A DNA stretch of 64,000 bases from Paramicrobacterium fandaimingii (lineage in GTDB: Bacteria > Actinomycetota > Actinomycetes > Actinomycetales > Microbacteriaceae), in NCBI RefSeq assembly GCF_011751745.2, contig NZ_CP061170.1, forward strand, positions 124,001-188,000, in the 5' to 3' direction. This document shows positions 34,554 to 44,700 of the stretch, piece by piece (positions within the stretch are counted from its first letter, which is position 1; each line of letters starts with the position of its first letter). The notes under the pieces were generated by a model. That model worked only from the letters and a program-made list of their open reading frames with translations, was not told where the DNA came from and made no database searches. A program made the translations under genes and the position numbers.

Positions 34554-34793
34554 ATGACCAACTCGACGTCAGCAACAGTGCATACGGTTCTTCGCGCGGA
34601 GGGGTTCTCATGCCCGTCGTGCGTCGGCAAGATCGAGAAGCAGGTCAGCCGCCTCGAGGGAGTCAGCGCGGTGTCCGTTCGATTCGCATCCGCACGCATC
34701 GAGGTCGACCATGACCCAGCCGTTGCCAGTGTGGACGACATCGTGGCGGCCGTCGGGCGCGCTGGGTACACCGCGGCTCCGGCCCCGTTTTGA
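34554..34793 (+). CDS. heavy-metal-associated (HMA) metallochaperone
   Basis: A 79-residue HMA-domain protein with the metal-binding motif GFSCPSCVGKIEKQV (CxxC) and the typical VDHDPAVASVDDIVAAVGRAGY end. It probably delivers copper, zinc or a similar ion to the P-type ATPase encoded 31 bases downstream, which lacks its own HMA domain. The ATG at 34554 is used because the AAAGGA site at 34540 would be too close to the earlier ATG at 34545. Confidence 0.9.
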   Translation: MTNSTSATVHTVLRAEGFSCPSCVGKIEKQVSRLEGVSAVSVRFASARIEVDHDPAVASVDDIVAAVGRAGYTAAPAPF

Positions 34794-34824
34794 CGACGAC
34801 GAACGACGGACGAGGAGTAGGAAA

Positions 34825-36738
34825 ATGCGTAACGTACGCGCGATGGTGAATCGACGCTGGGCACGACCGGCCGCATCGGGGATGCTGATCGTCGCGTCGC
34901 TGATCGTGGGCGCACTTGTCGGCGGCGGCCCCGTGGCCGACGGTTTGATGATCGGCGCGGCCATCGTCGCCGGAAGCCCGATCGTCGTCAGCGCCGCACG
35001 CGCGCTGGGGGTGAAGGTTGTCGGCATCGACCTGCTTGTTTCGGTCGCCGCCATCGGTGCAGTCATCGTCGGCAACTATTGGGAAGCCGCCGCTGTCACG
35101 TTTCTCTTTGCAATCGGTCACGCTCTCGAGTCGGCGACGTTGAACAAGACCCGTTCGGCACTCGCTGAGCTGGTGGCGGTAGCCCCCGACGTCGCCATCG
35201 CCCTTCGCGACGGCGTGCAGGTCGAGGTGCCGGCCGCCTCGGTCGCTCCGGGCGAAACCGTGCTTGTGAAGAACGGCGCCCAGGTGCCCGTCGATGGTGT
35301 TGTCATCGGTGGAACCGGAGCGATAGACGAGGCGACGATCACGGGCGAGTCGATCCCCGCCGGAAAGGGTGCGGGAGATACCGTCTATGCCGGAACGGTG
35401 TCGGCAGGCGGCTTCATTCAGGTGCGGGCAACGGGGGTCGGTTCTGACACGACTCTCGCGCGCATCATCCACCGGGTGGAAGAGGCGCAGGACGCCAAGG
35501 CCGCGACGCAGGCGTTCATGGACAGATTCTCTGCCTGGTACACGCCGGCCATCATCGTGCTCGCGGTTCTCGTCGGCATTCTGACCGGCGATGTCGTGCT
35601 CGCGTTGACACTTCTTGTCATCGGCTGCCCCGGGGCGCTCGTCATCTCGATTCCCGTGTCGATCGTCGCCGGCATCGGGCGCGGCGCGAAAGACGGTGTG
35701 CTTGTCAAAGGCGGCGAGTACCTTGAGACGTCGGCAAAGATCTCTGCTGTCACTCTCGATAAGACGGGCACGCTCACCGAAGGTCGCCCGCGCCTCACCG
35801 ACGTCATCGTGCTCGACTCGCACGTGCAGCGCTCGGAGCTTCTGCGCCTCGCCGCCCGGGCAGAGGCGGGGTCGGAGCATCCGCTTGCTCGTCCCATCGT
35901 CGATGCGGCGGTGGCGGAGAATCTCGGGCCGATCGTCGTTCCCCACGAGGTCGTCCCCGTCGTGGGCAAGGGAATCACCGCGGTTGTCGAGGGCCGCCGC
36001 CTGGTAATCGGAAACCTCAGTCTGCTCGCAGGTGAGGGCGTCGGCGAGCTCGAACGGGCGGCATTGACCGCAGATCGGCTCGGTCGCGCGGGCAAGACGC
36101 CCATGCTCGTTGCCGTTGACGGACGTGTCGCCGGGGTGATTGCCGTTGCCGATCGCATTCGCGAGGATGCCGCGCAGATGGTGGCGGGCCTTCATGACGC
36201 CGGTGTTTCTACGGTGATAATGCTCACGGGAGATCAGCCCGCTGTCGCCTCGGCTGTCGCTGACGCGGTCGGTGTCGATCTTGTTCGTGCGGGACTTCTG
36301 CCCGAAGACAAGGTGGATGTTGTTGCGCAGCTGCAGGCGGACGGGCACATCGTGGCGATGGTCGGCGATGGCGTGAACGATGCGCCGGCCCTGGCAACCG
36401 CTGACATCGGTGTGGCCATGGGCGCCGCTGGCTCCGCGGTTGCCATTGAGACGGCAGATATCGCGCTCATGGGCGACAGTCTGCGCAAGCTGCCCGAGGC
36501 CATTTCGCTCGCGCGGCGCACCGTGAGAACGATGCGACAGAACATTGTGATCGCACTGCTGACCGTGGCGCTGCTGCTGGCCGGCGTGCTCTTCGGCGGT
36601 GTGACGATGGCGATCGGGATGCTGGTGCACGAAGCATCCGTTCTTGTGGTGATCGGCAATGCCATGCGGCTGCTGCGCCGAAAGCGGCGCGTCGTTGAAA
36701 GTTCCACGTCGGCACTCCTTCCGCAGCCGGTAAACTGA
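34825..36738 (+). CDS. P1B-type metal-transporting ATPase with a CPG motif
   Basis: A 637-residue P-type ATPase. The phosphorylation site DKTGTLTEG, actuator TGES, P1B HP motif (GSEHPLARP) and hinge VGDGVNDAPALATADIG are present. The membrane metal site reads VIGCPGALVIS, i.e. CPG in place of the CPC/CPH/SPC seen in the best-known subgroups. There is no N-terminal HMA domain; the 79-residue HMA protein upstream probably replaces it. It exports a heavy-metal ion; which one cannot be told from CPG. It starts at ATG 34825 behind AGGAGTAGGA. Confidence 0.92.
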   Translation: MRNVRAMVNRRWARPAASGMLIVASLIVGALVGGGPVADGLMIGAAIVAGSPIVVSAARALGVKVVGIDLLVSVAAIGAVIVGNYWEAAAVTFLFAIGHALESATLNKTRSALAELVAVAPDVAIALRDGVQVEVPAASVAPGETVLVKNGAQVPVDGVVIGGTGAIDEATITGESIPAGKGAGDTVYAGTVSAGGFIQVRATGVGSDTTLARIIHRVEEAQDAKAATQAFMDRFSAWYTPAIIVLAVLVGILTGDVVLALTLLVIGCPGALVISIPVSIVAGIGRGAKDGVLVKGGEYLETSAKISAVTLDKTGTLTEGRPRLTDVIVLDSHVQRSELLRLAARAEAGSEHPLARPIVDAAVAENLGPIVVPHEVVPVVGKGITAVVEGRRLVIGNLSLLAGEGVGELERAALTADRLGRAGKTPMLVAVDGRVAGVIAVADRIREDAAQMVAGLHDAGVSTVIMLTGDQPAVASAVADAVGVDLVRAGLLPEDKVDVVAQLQADGHIVAMVGDGVNDAPALATADIGVAMGAAGSAVAIETADIALMGDSLRKLPEAISLARRTVRTMRQNIVIALLTVALLLAGVLFGGVTMAIGMLVHEASVLVVIGNAMRLLRRKRRVVESSTSALLPQPVN

Positions 36739-36835
36739 CGGCACGCCCGTTTTTCCACGCCCATTCGGCGTGCTCAAAAATCATGACAACGCCGTCTGCT
36801 CACGAGGCTGAGCGGCAGAAGGAGCGCGAGCGCAC

Positions 36836-38326
36836 GTGAACAGCACTGCAGAGGCCCACCGCACACACTGGATCGCCAGGGAGGAGCAGGCCGAGCGACT
36901 GATTCCGCTCGTGGGCGGACTGTATCGCAATCACGGCGTTGTCACGTCGATCCATGGCCGTCGGCTGATTGGACTGTCGACGATCGAGCTGATCAAGGCG
37001 CACAAGTTCGCACGGCAGGCCGGAGCCCAGACGATGTCGATGGATGCCTCGACAGCTGTGCTCGAGGCGCTCACGACACTCAAGCCCGGGCCAGCATCTC
37101 TCGACATCGCGCGCCTGCACGCTGCCCACCGCGACCGCGGGGCCGACCTGAGCCTTCGGGACTTTCTGCGGCGGGAGCTTGCCGACATCGTCGCCGAAGA
37201 CGTCACCAAGGCTGAGCCAAGGGACGTCGTGCTGTACGGCTTCGGCCGCATCGGCCGACTCGTTGCTCGATTGTTGATCGCTCATTCGGGCGGGGGCTCC
37301 GGGCTGAGGCTGCGCGCCATCGTCGTTCGCAAGGGCAGCGATGACGACATCATCAAGCGGGCGAGCCTTCTGCGCCGTGACTCCGTGCACGGGCCGTTCG
37401 CCGGAACGCTCACCGTCGACAAGGAGAACAACACGATCCTCGCCAACGGCACGCTCATTCAGGTGATCTACTCAAACGATCCGGCGACGATCGACTACAC
37501 CGAGTACGGCATCGACGACGCCCTTGTCGTCGACAACACCGGGCGGTGGCGCGACCGCGACGGGCTCGAGCTGCACCTTCGAGCAACAGGAGCATCCCGC
37601 GTTCTGCTCACGGCTCCCGGCAAGGGCGACCTGAAGAACATCGTGTACGGCATCAATCACGACGACATCGCGGCGGACGACAGCATCCTCTCTGCCGCGT
37701 CGTGCACAACGAACGCCATCACTCCCGTACTCGCCGCGATCGATGAGGCCTACGGCATTGTTCGGGGACACGTCGAGACCGTTCACTCGTACACCAACGA
37801 CCAGAATCTGATCGACAACTTTCACAAGGGCGAGCGCCGTGGACGGTCGGCCGCCCTCAACATGGTGATCACCGAGACGGGCGCGGCAAAGGCTGTTGCA
37901 AAAGCGCTGCCCGAGCTCGCGGGTAAGCTCACGGGAAGCTCCATTCGGGTGCCGACGCCCGATGTGTCGCTCGCGATTCTCAATCTCACGCTGAAGAACC
38001 ACGCTGGTCGCGACGAACTCAACACGTACTTGCGCGCCGTGTCGCTGCACTCGAAGCTGCGTCAGCAGGTTGACTACATTGAATCGGCAGAGATCGTGTC
38101 GACGGACTTCGTCGGTTCCCACCGTGCCGGAATCGTCGACGGGCTTGCGACGATCGCTGACGCCGAGAACGTTGTTGTGTACGTCTGGTACGACAACGAG
38201 TTCGGGTACAGCTGCCAGGTGCTGCGTGTCATCGAAGAGATGGCGGGCACGCACCCGGCCGTTGTTCCGCCGCGCGAGGTCGTCACACTCGAGACGCTGG
38301 GCGAGCTGGAATCTTCAGTGCGCTGA
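36836..38326 (+). CDS. gap: long-form glyceraldehyde-3-phosphate dehydrogenase
   Basis: A 496-residue GAPDH. An N-terminal extension of about 125 residues of unknown role precedes the NAD(P)-binding domain, which starts at DVVLYGFGRIGRLVARLL. The catalytic Cys is in SAASCTTNAITPV, the His in TVHSYTNDQNL and the C-terminal WYDNEFGYSCQ is conserved. This long type (about 480-500 residues) occurs in actinobacteria beside the normal GapA and is thought to favour gluconeogenesis, as in corynebacterial GapB. The GTG start has AAGGAG 11 bases upstream. It follows the P-type ATPase gene without obvious functional link. Confidence 0.88.
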   Translation: MNSTAEAHRTHWIAREEQAERLIPLVGGLYRNHGVVTSIHGRRLIGLSTIELIKAHKFARQAGAQTMSMDASTAVLEALTTLKPGPASLDIARLHAAHRDRGADLSLRDFLRRELADIVAEDVTKAEPRDVVLYGFGRIGRLVARLLIAHSGGGSGLRLRAIVVRKGSDDDIIKRASLLRRDSVHGPFAGTLTVDKENNTILANGTLIQVIYSNDPATIDYTEYGIDDALVVDNTGRWRDRDGLELHLRATGASRVLLTAPGKGDLKNIVYGINHDDIAADDSILSAASCTTNAITPVLAAIDEAYGIVRGHVETVHSYTNDQNLIDNFHKGERRGRSAALNMVITETGAAKAVAKALPELAGKLTGSSIRVPTPDVSLAILNLTLKNHAGRDELNTYLRAVSLHSKLRQQVDYIESAEIVSTDFVGSHRAGIVDGLATIADAENVVVYVWYDNEFGYSCQVLRVIEEMAGTHPAVVPPREVVTLETLGELESSVR

Positions 38327-38362
38327 TCGCGTAGGGTGAGCAACGACAGAGGGAGCGCAGCA

Positions 38363-39070
38363 GTGAGCATTCGGTTCGACGAACTCGACTGGCAACACAC
38401 TCCGATGGGAGACCTCACCCTGCGGCGACGCACCGAACCGGTCTCGGGGCAGGAGATCTATGAGGTCAAGCTTGGCGAGGAGTACCTCATGTCGAGTCTC
38501 TTCACTGTTGCCGAAGAAGAGCTCGCGAGACTCGGCCTTGCTGTCGTGGAAGGTGACGAGCTGACCGTGCTGGTCGGTGGGCTCGGCCTCGGGTACACCG
38601 CCGTCACCGCATTGCGTGACGAGCGCGTGCGCACCCTTACCGTCGTCGACCGGCTGCCCGCGGTGATCGGGTGGCACGAGCGCAAGCTGCTGCCCGTATC
38701 AGCGACGCTCGTCGACGACACGCGCACGAGTCTCGTTGACGCTGACTTCTTCGCGCTGATGCGCTCCGCGCCCGGTGCAGACGACAGCGGCTACTCGGCC
38801 ATTCTGCTTGACGTCGACCACTCGCCACGTCATCAGCTTGACCCGACGCACGCCGACCTCTATACAGCAGACGGGCTGCGTGCGCTCGACAGCCATCTTG
38901 CTCCGCGCGGGGTCTTTGCCCTGTGGTCTGACGACCCGCCAGACGACGACTTCATGAACACGCTGGCCGCCGTGTTCGCCGATGCGACTGCGCACGTCGT
39001 TGAGTTCGACAACCCCGTGACTGGCGGGGTGTCGTCGAATACCGTGTACATCGCGCGCAGCCGCACCTGA
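38363..39070 (+). CDS. spermidine-synthase-like protein (Rossmann aminopropyl/methyltransferase fold)
   Basis: A 235-residue protein with the nucleotide-type motif LTVLVGGLGLGYTAVTALRD and the acidic pair LTVVDRLPAVIGWH, followed by YSAILLDVDHSPRH, in the style of spermidine synthases. The N-terminal beta-domain is shortened and the characteristic DEFxYHE gate-keeping loop is not seen, so polyamine synthesis is doubtful. The GTG at 38363 has AGAGGGAG 7 bases upstream and is preferred over the GTG at 38336. It lies 36 bases after the GAPDH gene. Confidence 0.75.
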   Translation: MSIRFDELDWQHTPMGDLTLRRRTEPVSGQEIYEVKLGEEYLMSSLFTVAEEELARLGLAVVEGDELTVLVGGLGLGYTAVTALRDERVRTLTVVDRLPAVIGWHERKLLPVSATLVDDTRTSLVDADFFALMRSAPGADDSGYSAILLDVDHSPRHQLDPTHADLYTADGLRALDSHLAPRGVFALWSDDPPDDDFMNTLAAVFADATAHVVEFDNPVTGGVSSNTVYIARSRT

Positions 39071-39081
39071 AGAGAGCATTC

Positions 39082-40011
39082 TCAGAGAGCGACGACGATC
39101 TTGCCGTGAGTGTGGCGGCCCGCCTGCAGCTGCACGGCGTCGCGGACCTGCTCGAGCGAGAACGTGGCGGCGATGGGCACGATGATGTCTCCAGCGCTGA
39201 CGGCGCGGATGATCTTCTCGAGCGCACCCGGGGCCGCCTCGGAGCCGGTGGACCAGCGGATGCCGTCAGGAACGGTCACGCCCGCGGCGATCCACGTGAT
39301 GCGCTGTTTCGGTACTCCGAGCTCAAGTGCGGCCTCGACGGTTTCTGCGCCGAACAGGTCGGCTGCCGCCGTCACCCCCTCTGGGGCGAGGGCTCGAACG
39401 CGATCGGCCAGGCCGGGGCCATAGGTAACGGGCTCGGCCCCGATCGAGCGCAGAAAATCGAATGTGCTCGCGGAACCTGTGCCGATCACGCGCGCTCCGG
39501 CGAGCCTGGCCAGCTGAACGGTGAGCACCCCCACGCCGCCCGCCGCTCCGCCGACGAGCACGGTGTCGCTCGGGCCCACGCCGATCGTGTCGAGGGTGGC
39601 GGCAGCTGTCAGCCCGGGCGTCGCCAGTGCGGCGCCGATCTCATCGCTGATGCCGTCGGGAAGACGGTGAAGCTCATAGAGTGCAGAGGGACCGGTCTCG
39701 ATGATGGCGTAGTCAGCTGCCGACTTGGCGATTGCTCCACCGAAGACCCGGTCGCCGCGAGAAAACTGCTCGCTTCCCTCTCCGACTTCGTCGACGACTC
39801 CGGCAAAGTCCGAGCCGAAGCCGGCCGGGAGGCTGACGCCCCACACTTCTGCCGCCTCGGGCTGTGCCGCGATGATCCAGTCCATCGGGTTGAGGCCTGC
39901 CGCTGTGACGCGGACGCGGACCTCGCCTGGGCCCGCATGCGGTTCGGGGACGTCCGTGACGGTGAGGACGTCCGGCCCGCCAAATTCTTTGTAGATGACA
40001 GCACGACTCAT
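39082..40011 (-). CDS. MDR-family NADP-dependent quinone-type oxidoreductase
   Basis: A 309-residue zinc-less medium-chain reductase. It starts MSRAVIYKEFGGPDVLTVTD and carries the NADP-binding VLVGGAAGGVGVLTVQLARL motif. It reduces a quinone or enone. GGAGG lies 5 bases before the ATG at 40011. It is divergent from a TetR gene across three operator-like repeats, a frequent arrangement for stress-induced reductases. Confidence 0.9.
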   Translation of the reverse strand: MSRAVIYKEFGGPDVLTVTDVPEPHAGPGEVRVRVTAAGLNPMDWIIAAQPEAAEVWGVSLPAGFGSDFAGVVDEVGEGSEQFSRGDRVFGGAIAKSAADYAIIETGPSALYELHRLPDGISDEIGAALATPGLTAAATLDTIGVGPSDTVLVGGAAGGVGVLTVQLARLAGARVIGTGSASTFDFLRSIGAEPVTYGPGLADRVRALAPEGVTAAADLFGAETVEAALELGVPKQRITWIAAGVTVPDGIRWSTGSEAAPGALEKIIRAVSAGDIIVPIAATFSLEQVRDAVQLQAGRHTHGKIVVAL

Positions 40012-40033
40012 AACAACCTCCAAATTTTAACGA

Positions 40034-40108
40034 TGGGACTCAGTCGCATCAGCATACACCCCGATGGGACTTGGTCGCATCATTCTCGATTGACGAGACT
40101 CAGTCTTG
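40034..40108. promoter_or_regulatory. three TetR operator repeats (GACTcAGTC type)
   Basis: Site 1 is TGGGACTCAGTCGCA (40034-40048), site 2 TGGGACTTGGTCGCA (40065-40079) and site 3 GAGACTCAGTCTTG (40095-40108). They are spaced 31 and about 29 bases apart and fill the space between the divergent oxidoreductase and TetR genes. Confidence 0.7.
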
Positions 40109-40121
40109 TAAGATGGCCGCT

Positions 40122-40691
40122 ATGCCCCGCTGGAAGCCCGATGCACGGGCGCGATTGATCGTCGCTGCGGTTGAGCTGTTCGCTGAGAACGGATACGAGA
40201 ACACGACGGTGGTCGAGATTGCCGAGCGTGCCGCGCTGACAAAGAGCACGTTCTTTCGGCACTTTCCCGATAAACGAGAAGTCCTCTTCGGGGGAGATGC
40301 CGTATCGACGGTGCTGGCAGACGCAATTGAGGCGATGCCTGCAGGATACTCGGCGCGCGACGTTATCGCTGCCGCGCTCGACGCGGTGGGGAGGGAGACG
40401 TTCACGCCCGAAACCCGGGAGTTCTCCGCGCGACGCCGCGCCGTCATCGCCGCGAGTACTGAGCTGCGCGAGCGTGAAGCGTTGAAAGGGCTCTCGCTCA
40501 CGGCCGCGATGTCTGATGGCCTCACGCGGCGAGGAGTTCCCAGGCTGGCGGCGCGGATTTCCGCGGAGTTTGGTGCCCTCGCCCTTGACCTGGCGTATGA
40601 ACGATGGTCGGCTCCCGAGTGTGAGGAGGTTTTCGCGATTGTCGCCAGGCGTGCACTCGACGAGGTTTACGCGGCACGTGCGGAGTGCTGA
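40122..40691 (+). CDS. TetR-family repressor
   Basis: A protein of about 189 residues. The HTH (YENTTVVEIAERAALTKSTF followed by FRHFPDKREVLF) is a clear TetR domain. ATG at 40122 (MPRWK) is used; ATG at 40113 is possible. It is divergent from the MDR oxidoreductase and should repress it through the three repeats. Confidence 0.9.
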   Translation: MPRWKPDARARLIVAAVELFAENGYENTTVVEIAERAALTKSTFFRHFPDKREVLFGGDAVSTVLADAIEAMPAGYSARDVIAAALDAVGRETFTPETREFSARRRAVIAASTELREREALKGLSLTAAMSDGLTRRGVPRLAARISAEFGALALDLAYERWSAPECEEVFAIVARRALDEVYAARAEC

Positions 40692-40706
40692 CGGCGACCA
40701 GCGCTG

Positions 40707-41288
40707 CTATGCCTCAAGGCGGTCGATGAGTTTCAGACCTCGCCGTGCCCACGCGATCTCGCTGCGAGCTCGATCGACGAGACCCTCGTAAGCGAAATAC
40801 TTGAATGCGACGGTGCGTTCCCTGTCTTCTGCCGGTGTGGCCTCGAGGCGACGTACGAGCATCGGGCTCGTGATGGCTTCGATGCGGCGCAGCTCGCTCT
40901 CCCACTGGTCAAACTCGCCCTGCCACTGCTCGATGTGATTCTCGAGGAAGGAACGCGCGGCTTCGGGTGTCGTCGCTTCAAGGTATGCGGCGCGCACGTG
41001 CGCGGGGTCGCGTACTCGGTGGTAGACCATGGGCGAGGCCATCCACTCGAGGAATGCGCGGTCGCCGGCCTCGGTCACGTGGTAATTGCGACGCGTCCGT
41101 CGGGCCCCGCGCTCTTCCACCTCGCCCTCAATGAGCCCCTCGGTCTCCATCTTGCGCAGCTCAGGGTAAATCTGGGAGTCAGGCGCGTGCCAGACGTGAC
41201 CGACGGATTGCGAGAACTGTTTGGCGAGGTCGTAACCCGAAAGTGGGCCGACGCGAAGGATCGCGAGCAATGCATACCTGAGGCTCAC
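40707..41288 (-). CDS. PadR-family regulator, last gene of the metF-purU-ligM operon
   Basis: A 193-residue PadR protein: YALLAILRVGPLSGYDLAKQ, HAPDSQIYPELRKMETEGLI and the C-terminal helical domain that mediates dimerisation. PadR proteins typically repress phenolic-acid genes and respond to hydroxycinnamates, which fits the aromatic context. The GTG at 41288 follows GGAG; the longer frame to 41393 overlaps the ligM-like gene. It lies 80 bases after that gene on the same strand. Confidence 0.88.
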   Translation of the reverse strand: MSLRYALLAILRVGPLSGYDLAKQFSQSVGHVWHAPDSQIYPELRKMETEGLIEGEVEERGARRTRRNYHVTEAGDRAFLEWMASPMVYHRVRDPAHVRAAYLEATTPEAARSFLENHIEQWQGEFDQWESELRRIEAITSPMLVRRLEATPAEDRERTVAFKYFAYEGLVDRARSEIAWARRGLKLIDRLEA

Positions 41289-41368
41289 GGGATGCTCCGT
41301 TCGATGAGGTAGCGCGAGGAGGCTCGGCCGGATCGACCGAGCCTCCTCATGCCGCGAGGCGAATGTCG

Positions 41369-42835
<1,467 letters not shown>

Positions 42836-43708
42836 TCAGAAAACGATTGTGTGGTTGCCCTGTCTGATCACTCGGTCCTGTGCGTGCCATTGCACTGCGC
42901 GACTCAGAACGGCGCGTTCGACGTATGCGCCGCGCGCTTGGAGGTCAGCGGCAGACATCGAGTGGTCGACGCGGGCGACATCCTGTTCGATGATCGGGCC
43001 CTCGTCGAGATCCTTCGTGACGTAGTGGCTCGTGGCGCCGATCAGCTTCACGCCGCGCTCCTTTGCCTTGCGGTAGGGGGCTGCGCCGATGAAGGCGGGG
43101 AGAAACGAGTGATGGATGTTGATGATGGGAACGTCGACCTTCTCGAGGAAGTCATCGGAGAGCACCTGCATGTAGCGGGCGAGAACGACGACGTCGACAT
43201 TGTCGGCGAGGAGCCCCGCGATTTCGGCTTCGGCCGCGCTCTTGTCAGGGCCCGTTGACGGAACGTGAAAGAACGGAACGCCGAAGGTGCGGACGTCGCT
43301 CGCGGTGTTCGTGTGGTTGGAGATCACCATGGGGATGGTGACGGGAAGCTCGCCTCGTCTGTGACGCCAGAGGAGTTCGAGCAGGCAGTGATCGCTTGTC
43401 GATACGAGAATCGCCATGCGTTTCGGTATGGACTGGTCTGTCAGCTTCCAGGTCATTCCGTAGGGAGTGAGCGTCTTGTCGAGATCGGCCTCGATGTCGG
43501 TGAACGCGGCGGTGAGATCGCTGCGGTGAAAGACGACGCGCTGAAAGAAGGCGCCGCCCTGTGGGTCATCCGAGTACTGATCGAGGGACACAATGTTTCC
43601 CTGATTGCGGGTGATCAGTGCAGAGACCGCGGAGACGACGCCTGGCTGGTCTGGACCGTGCATCACCAAGCAGGCGTGATTCTTGAGCGCGTCATTGGGC
43701 CGGGACAT
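42836..43708 (-). CDS. purU: PurU, formyltetrahydrofolate deformylase
   Basis: A 290-residue protein with an N-terminal ACT domain (LVMHGPDQPGVVSAVSALIT) and a C-terminal formyltransferase domain. The catalytic Asn/His/Asp set is in VPIINIHHSFLPAF and DEGPIIEQDV. It hydrolyses 10-formyl-THF to formate and THF. The ATG at 43708 has GAGGAGG 6 bases upstream. In this operon it would dispose of the methyl carbon removed by the LigM-like enzyme and regenerate THF, rather than supply purine synthesis. Confidence 0.92.
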   Translation of the reverse strand: MSRPNDALKNHACLVMHGPDQPGVVSAVSALITRNQGNIVSLDQYSDDPQGGAFFQRVVFHRSDLTAAFTDIEADLDKTLTPYGMTWKLTDQSIPKRMAILVSTSDHCLLELLWRHRRGELPVTIPMVISNHTNTASDVRTFGVPFFHVPSTGPDKSAAEAEIAGLLADNVDVVVLARYMQVLSDDFLEKVDVPIINIHHSFLPAFIGAAPYRKAKERGVKLIGATSHYVTKDLDEGPIIEQDVARVDHSMSAADLQARGAYVERAVLSRAVQWHAQDRVIRQGNHTIVF

Positions 43709-43718
43709 GGATGCCTCC

Positions 43719-44594
43719 TCACGACCTATCGGTTGTGTACTCATTGGCCCAATCTGCGGTGGCCTTCAGCCCGCCGAACGTATAGAAGTGCAGGCTCACC
43801 TCTCCCGCCGTCGGCTCCTGCGAGAGGAGGCTCGCGAGGTCGGAGACGAAGGTATCGGGGCCGGCTGTTCCCATCAGGTTCGTCAGGGAGAAGCCGTACT
43901 TTTTGACGATCATTGCATTTGCGCCAATGCCGAAGCGACGTGCGAACCCGAGTAGTCGCTTGACCCCTGCGGGCCCGGGTGTTCCGACGCGGATCTGCGT
44001 ATCGATGCCTCGGGCGCGGACGTTCTTGATCCACGTCATCACAGGTTCGGTATCGAACCCGAACTGCGTGAGGATCACTGCCTGCAGACCCTGCTCTTTC
44101 AGCGCGGCGGATTTGTCGTCGAGGTGCCGCCACAGCACGTCGTCGTCGATGTCGGGGTGTCCTTCCGGGTACCCCGCGATCGATACCTCGCGCACCCCGT
44201 ATTGCGACAGCAGCCCGCTGCGGATCACCGACAGCGAATCGGGGTAGGGCCCTTCTGGTTCGGCAGGATCGCCTCCGACGGCGAAGACGTGCTCAGAAGC
44301 GCCGACGTCGTGAAGGCGGCCGAGAAAGTCCTCGAGCTGGCTCTGGGACGAGAGGCGACGTGCTGAGATGTGCGGTACAGGTATGAACCCCATCTCGCGC
44401 ACCGCTTTGGCCGCAGATATGCGCATCTCCAGGTCTTCATTTCCGAGGAACGTGACATTGATCTTCGTTCCCGCGGGGATGGCATTCCGGGCTTCTTCCA
44501 AGCCGGGAACATCTTTTCCCGTCATCTCCAGGGAAAAACCATTCACGAGCGTGAGAGCAGCATCTGGATTACGTGCTGGCTTCGAGTGTGACAC
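43719..44594 (-). CDS. metF: MetF, methylenetetrahydrofolate reductase
   Basis: A 291-residue FAD TIM-barrel of the MTHFR family: SLEMTGKDVPGLEEARNAIP, VPHISARRLSSQSQLEDFLG, VFAVGGDPAEPEGPYPDSLS and QAVILTQFGFDTEPV. Here it would oxidise 5-methyl-THF to methylene-THF, as proposed for metF beside ligM in sphingomonads. The longest frame starts at a TTG (44651) without ribosome-binding site; GTG at 44594 has AAGGGA at 9 bases and is preferred. It ends 10 bases before purU. Confidence 0.92.
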   Translation of the reverse strand: MSHSKPARNPDAALTLVNGFSLEMTGKDVPGLEEARNAIPAGTKINVTFLGNEDLEMRISAAKAVREMGFIPVPHISARRLSSQSQLEDFLGRLHDVGASEHVFAVGGDPAEPEGPYPDSLSVIRSGLLSQYGVREVSIAGYPEGHPDIDDDVLWRHLDDKSAALKEQGLQAVILTQFGFDTEPVMTWIKNVRARGIDTQIRVGTPGPAGVKRLLGFARRFGIGANAMIVKKYGFSLTNLMGTAGPDTFVSDLASLLSQEPTAGEVSLHFYTFGGLKATADWANEYTTDRS

Positions 44595-44700
44595 CGATCG
44601 AGGTCCCTTCGCATTCAGCGCGAGCGCTGCACTGCGCTCGTCCTGCGACAATACCTATGGAGATAGTGAATGTCTAGAGGCAACTTCTCGCGAAGCGAGC

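Noticed and set aside
34663..36777. 704-codon antisense frame over the P-type ATPase
   Set aside because: Its composition is typical of a shadow frame and the plus strand carries all the P-type ATPase motifs.
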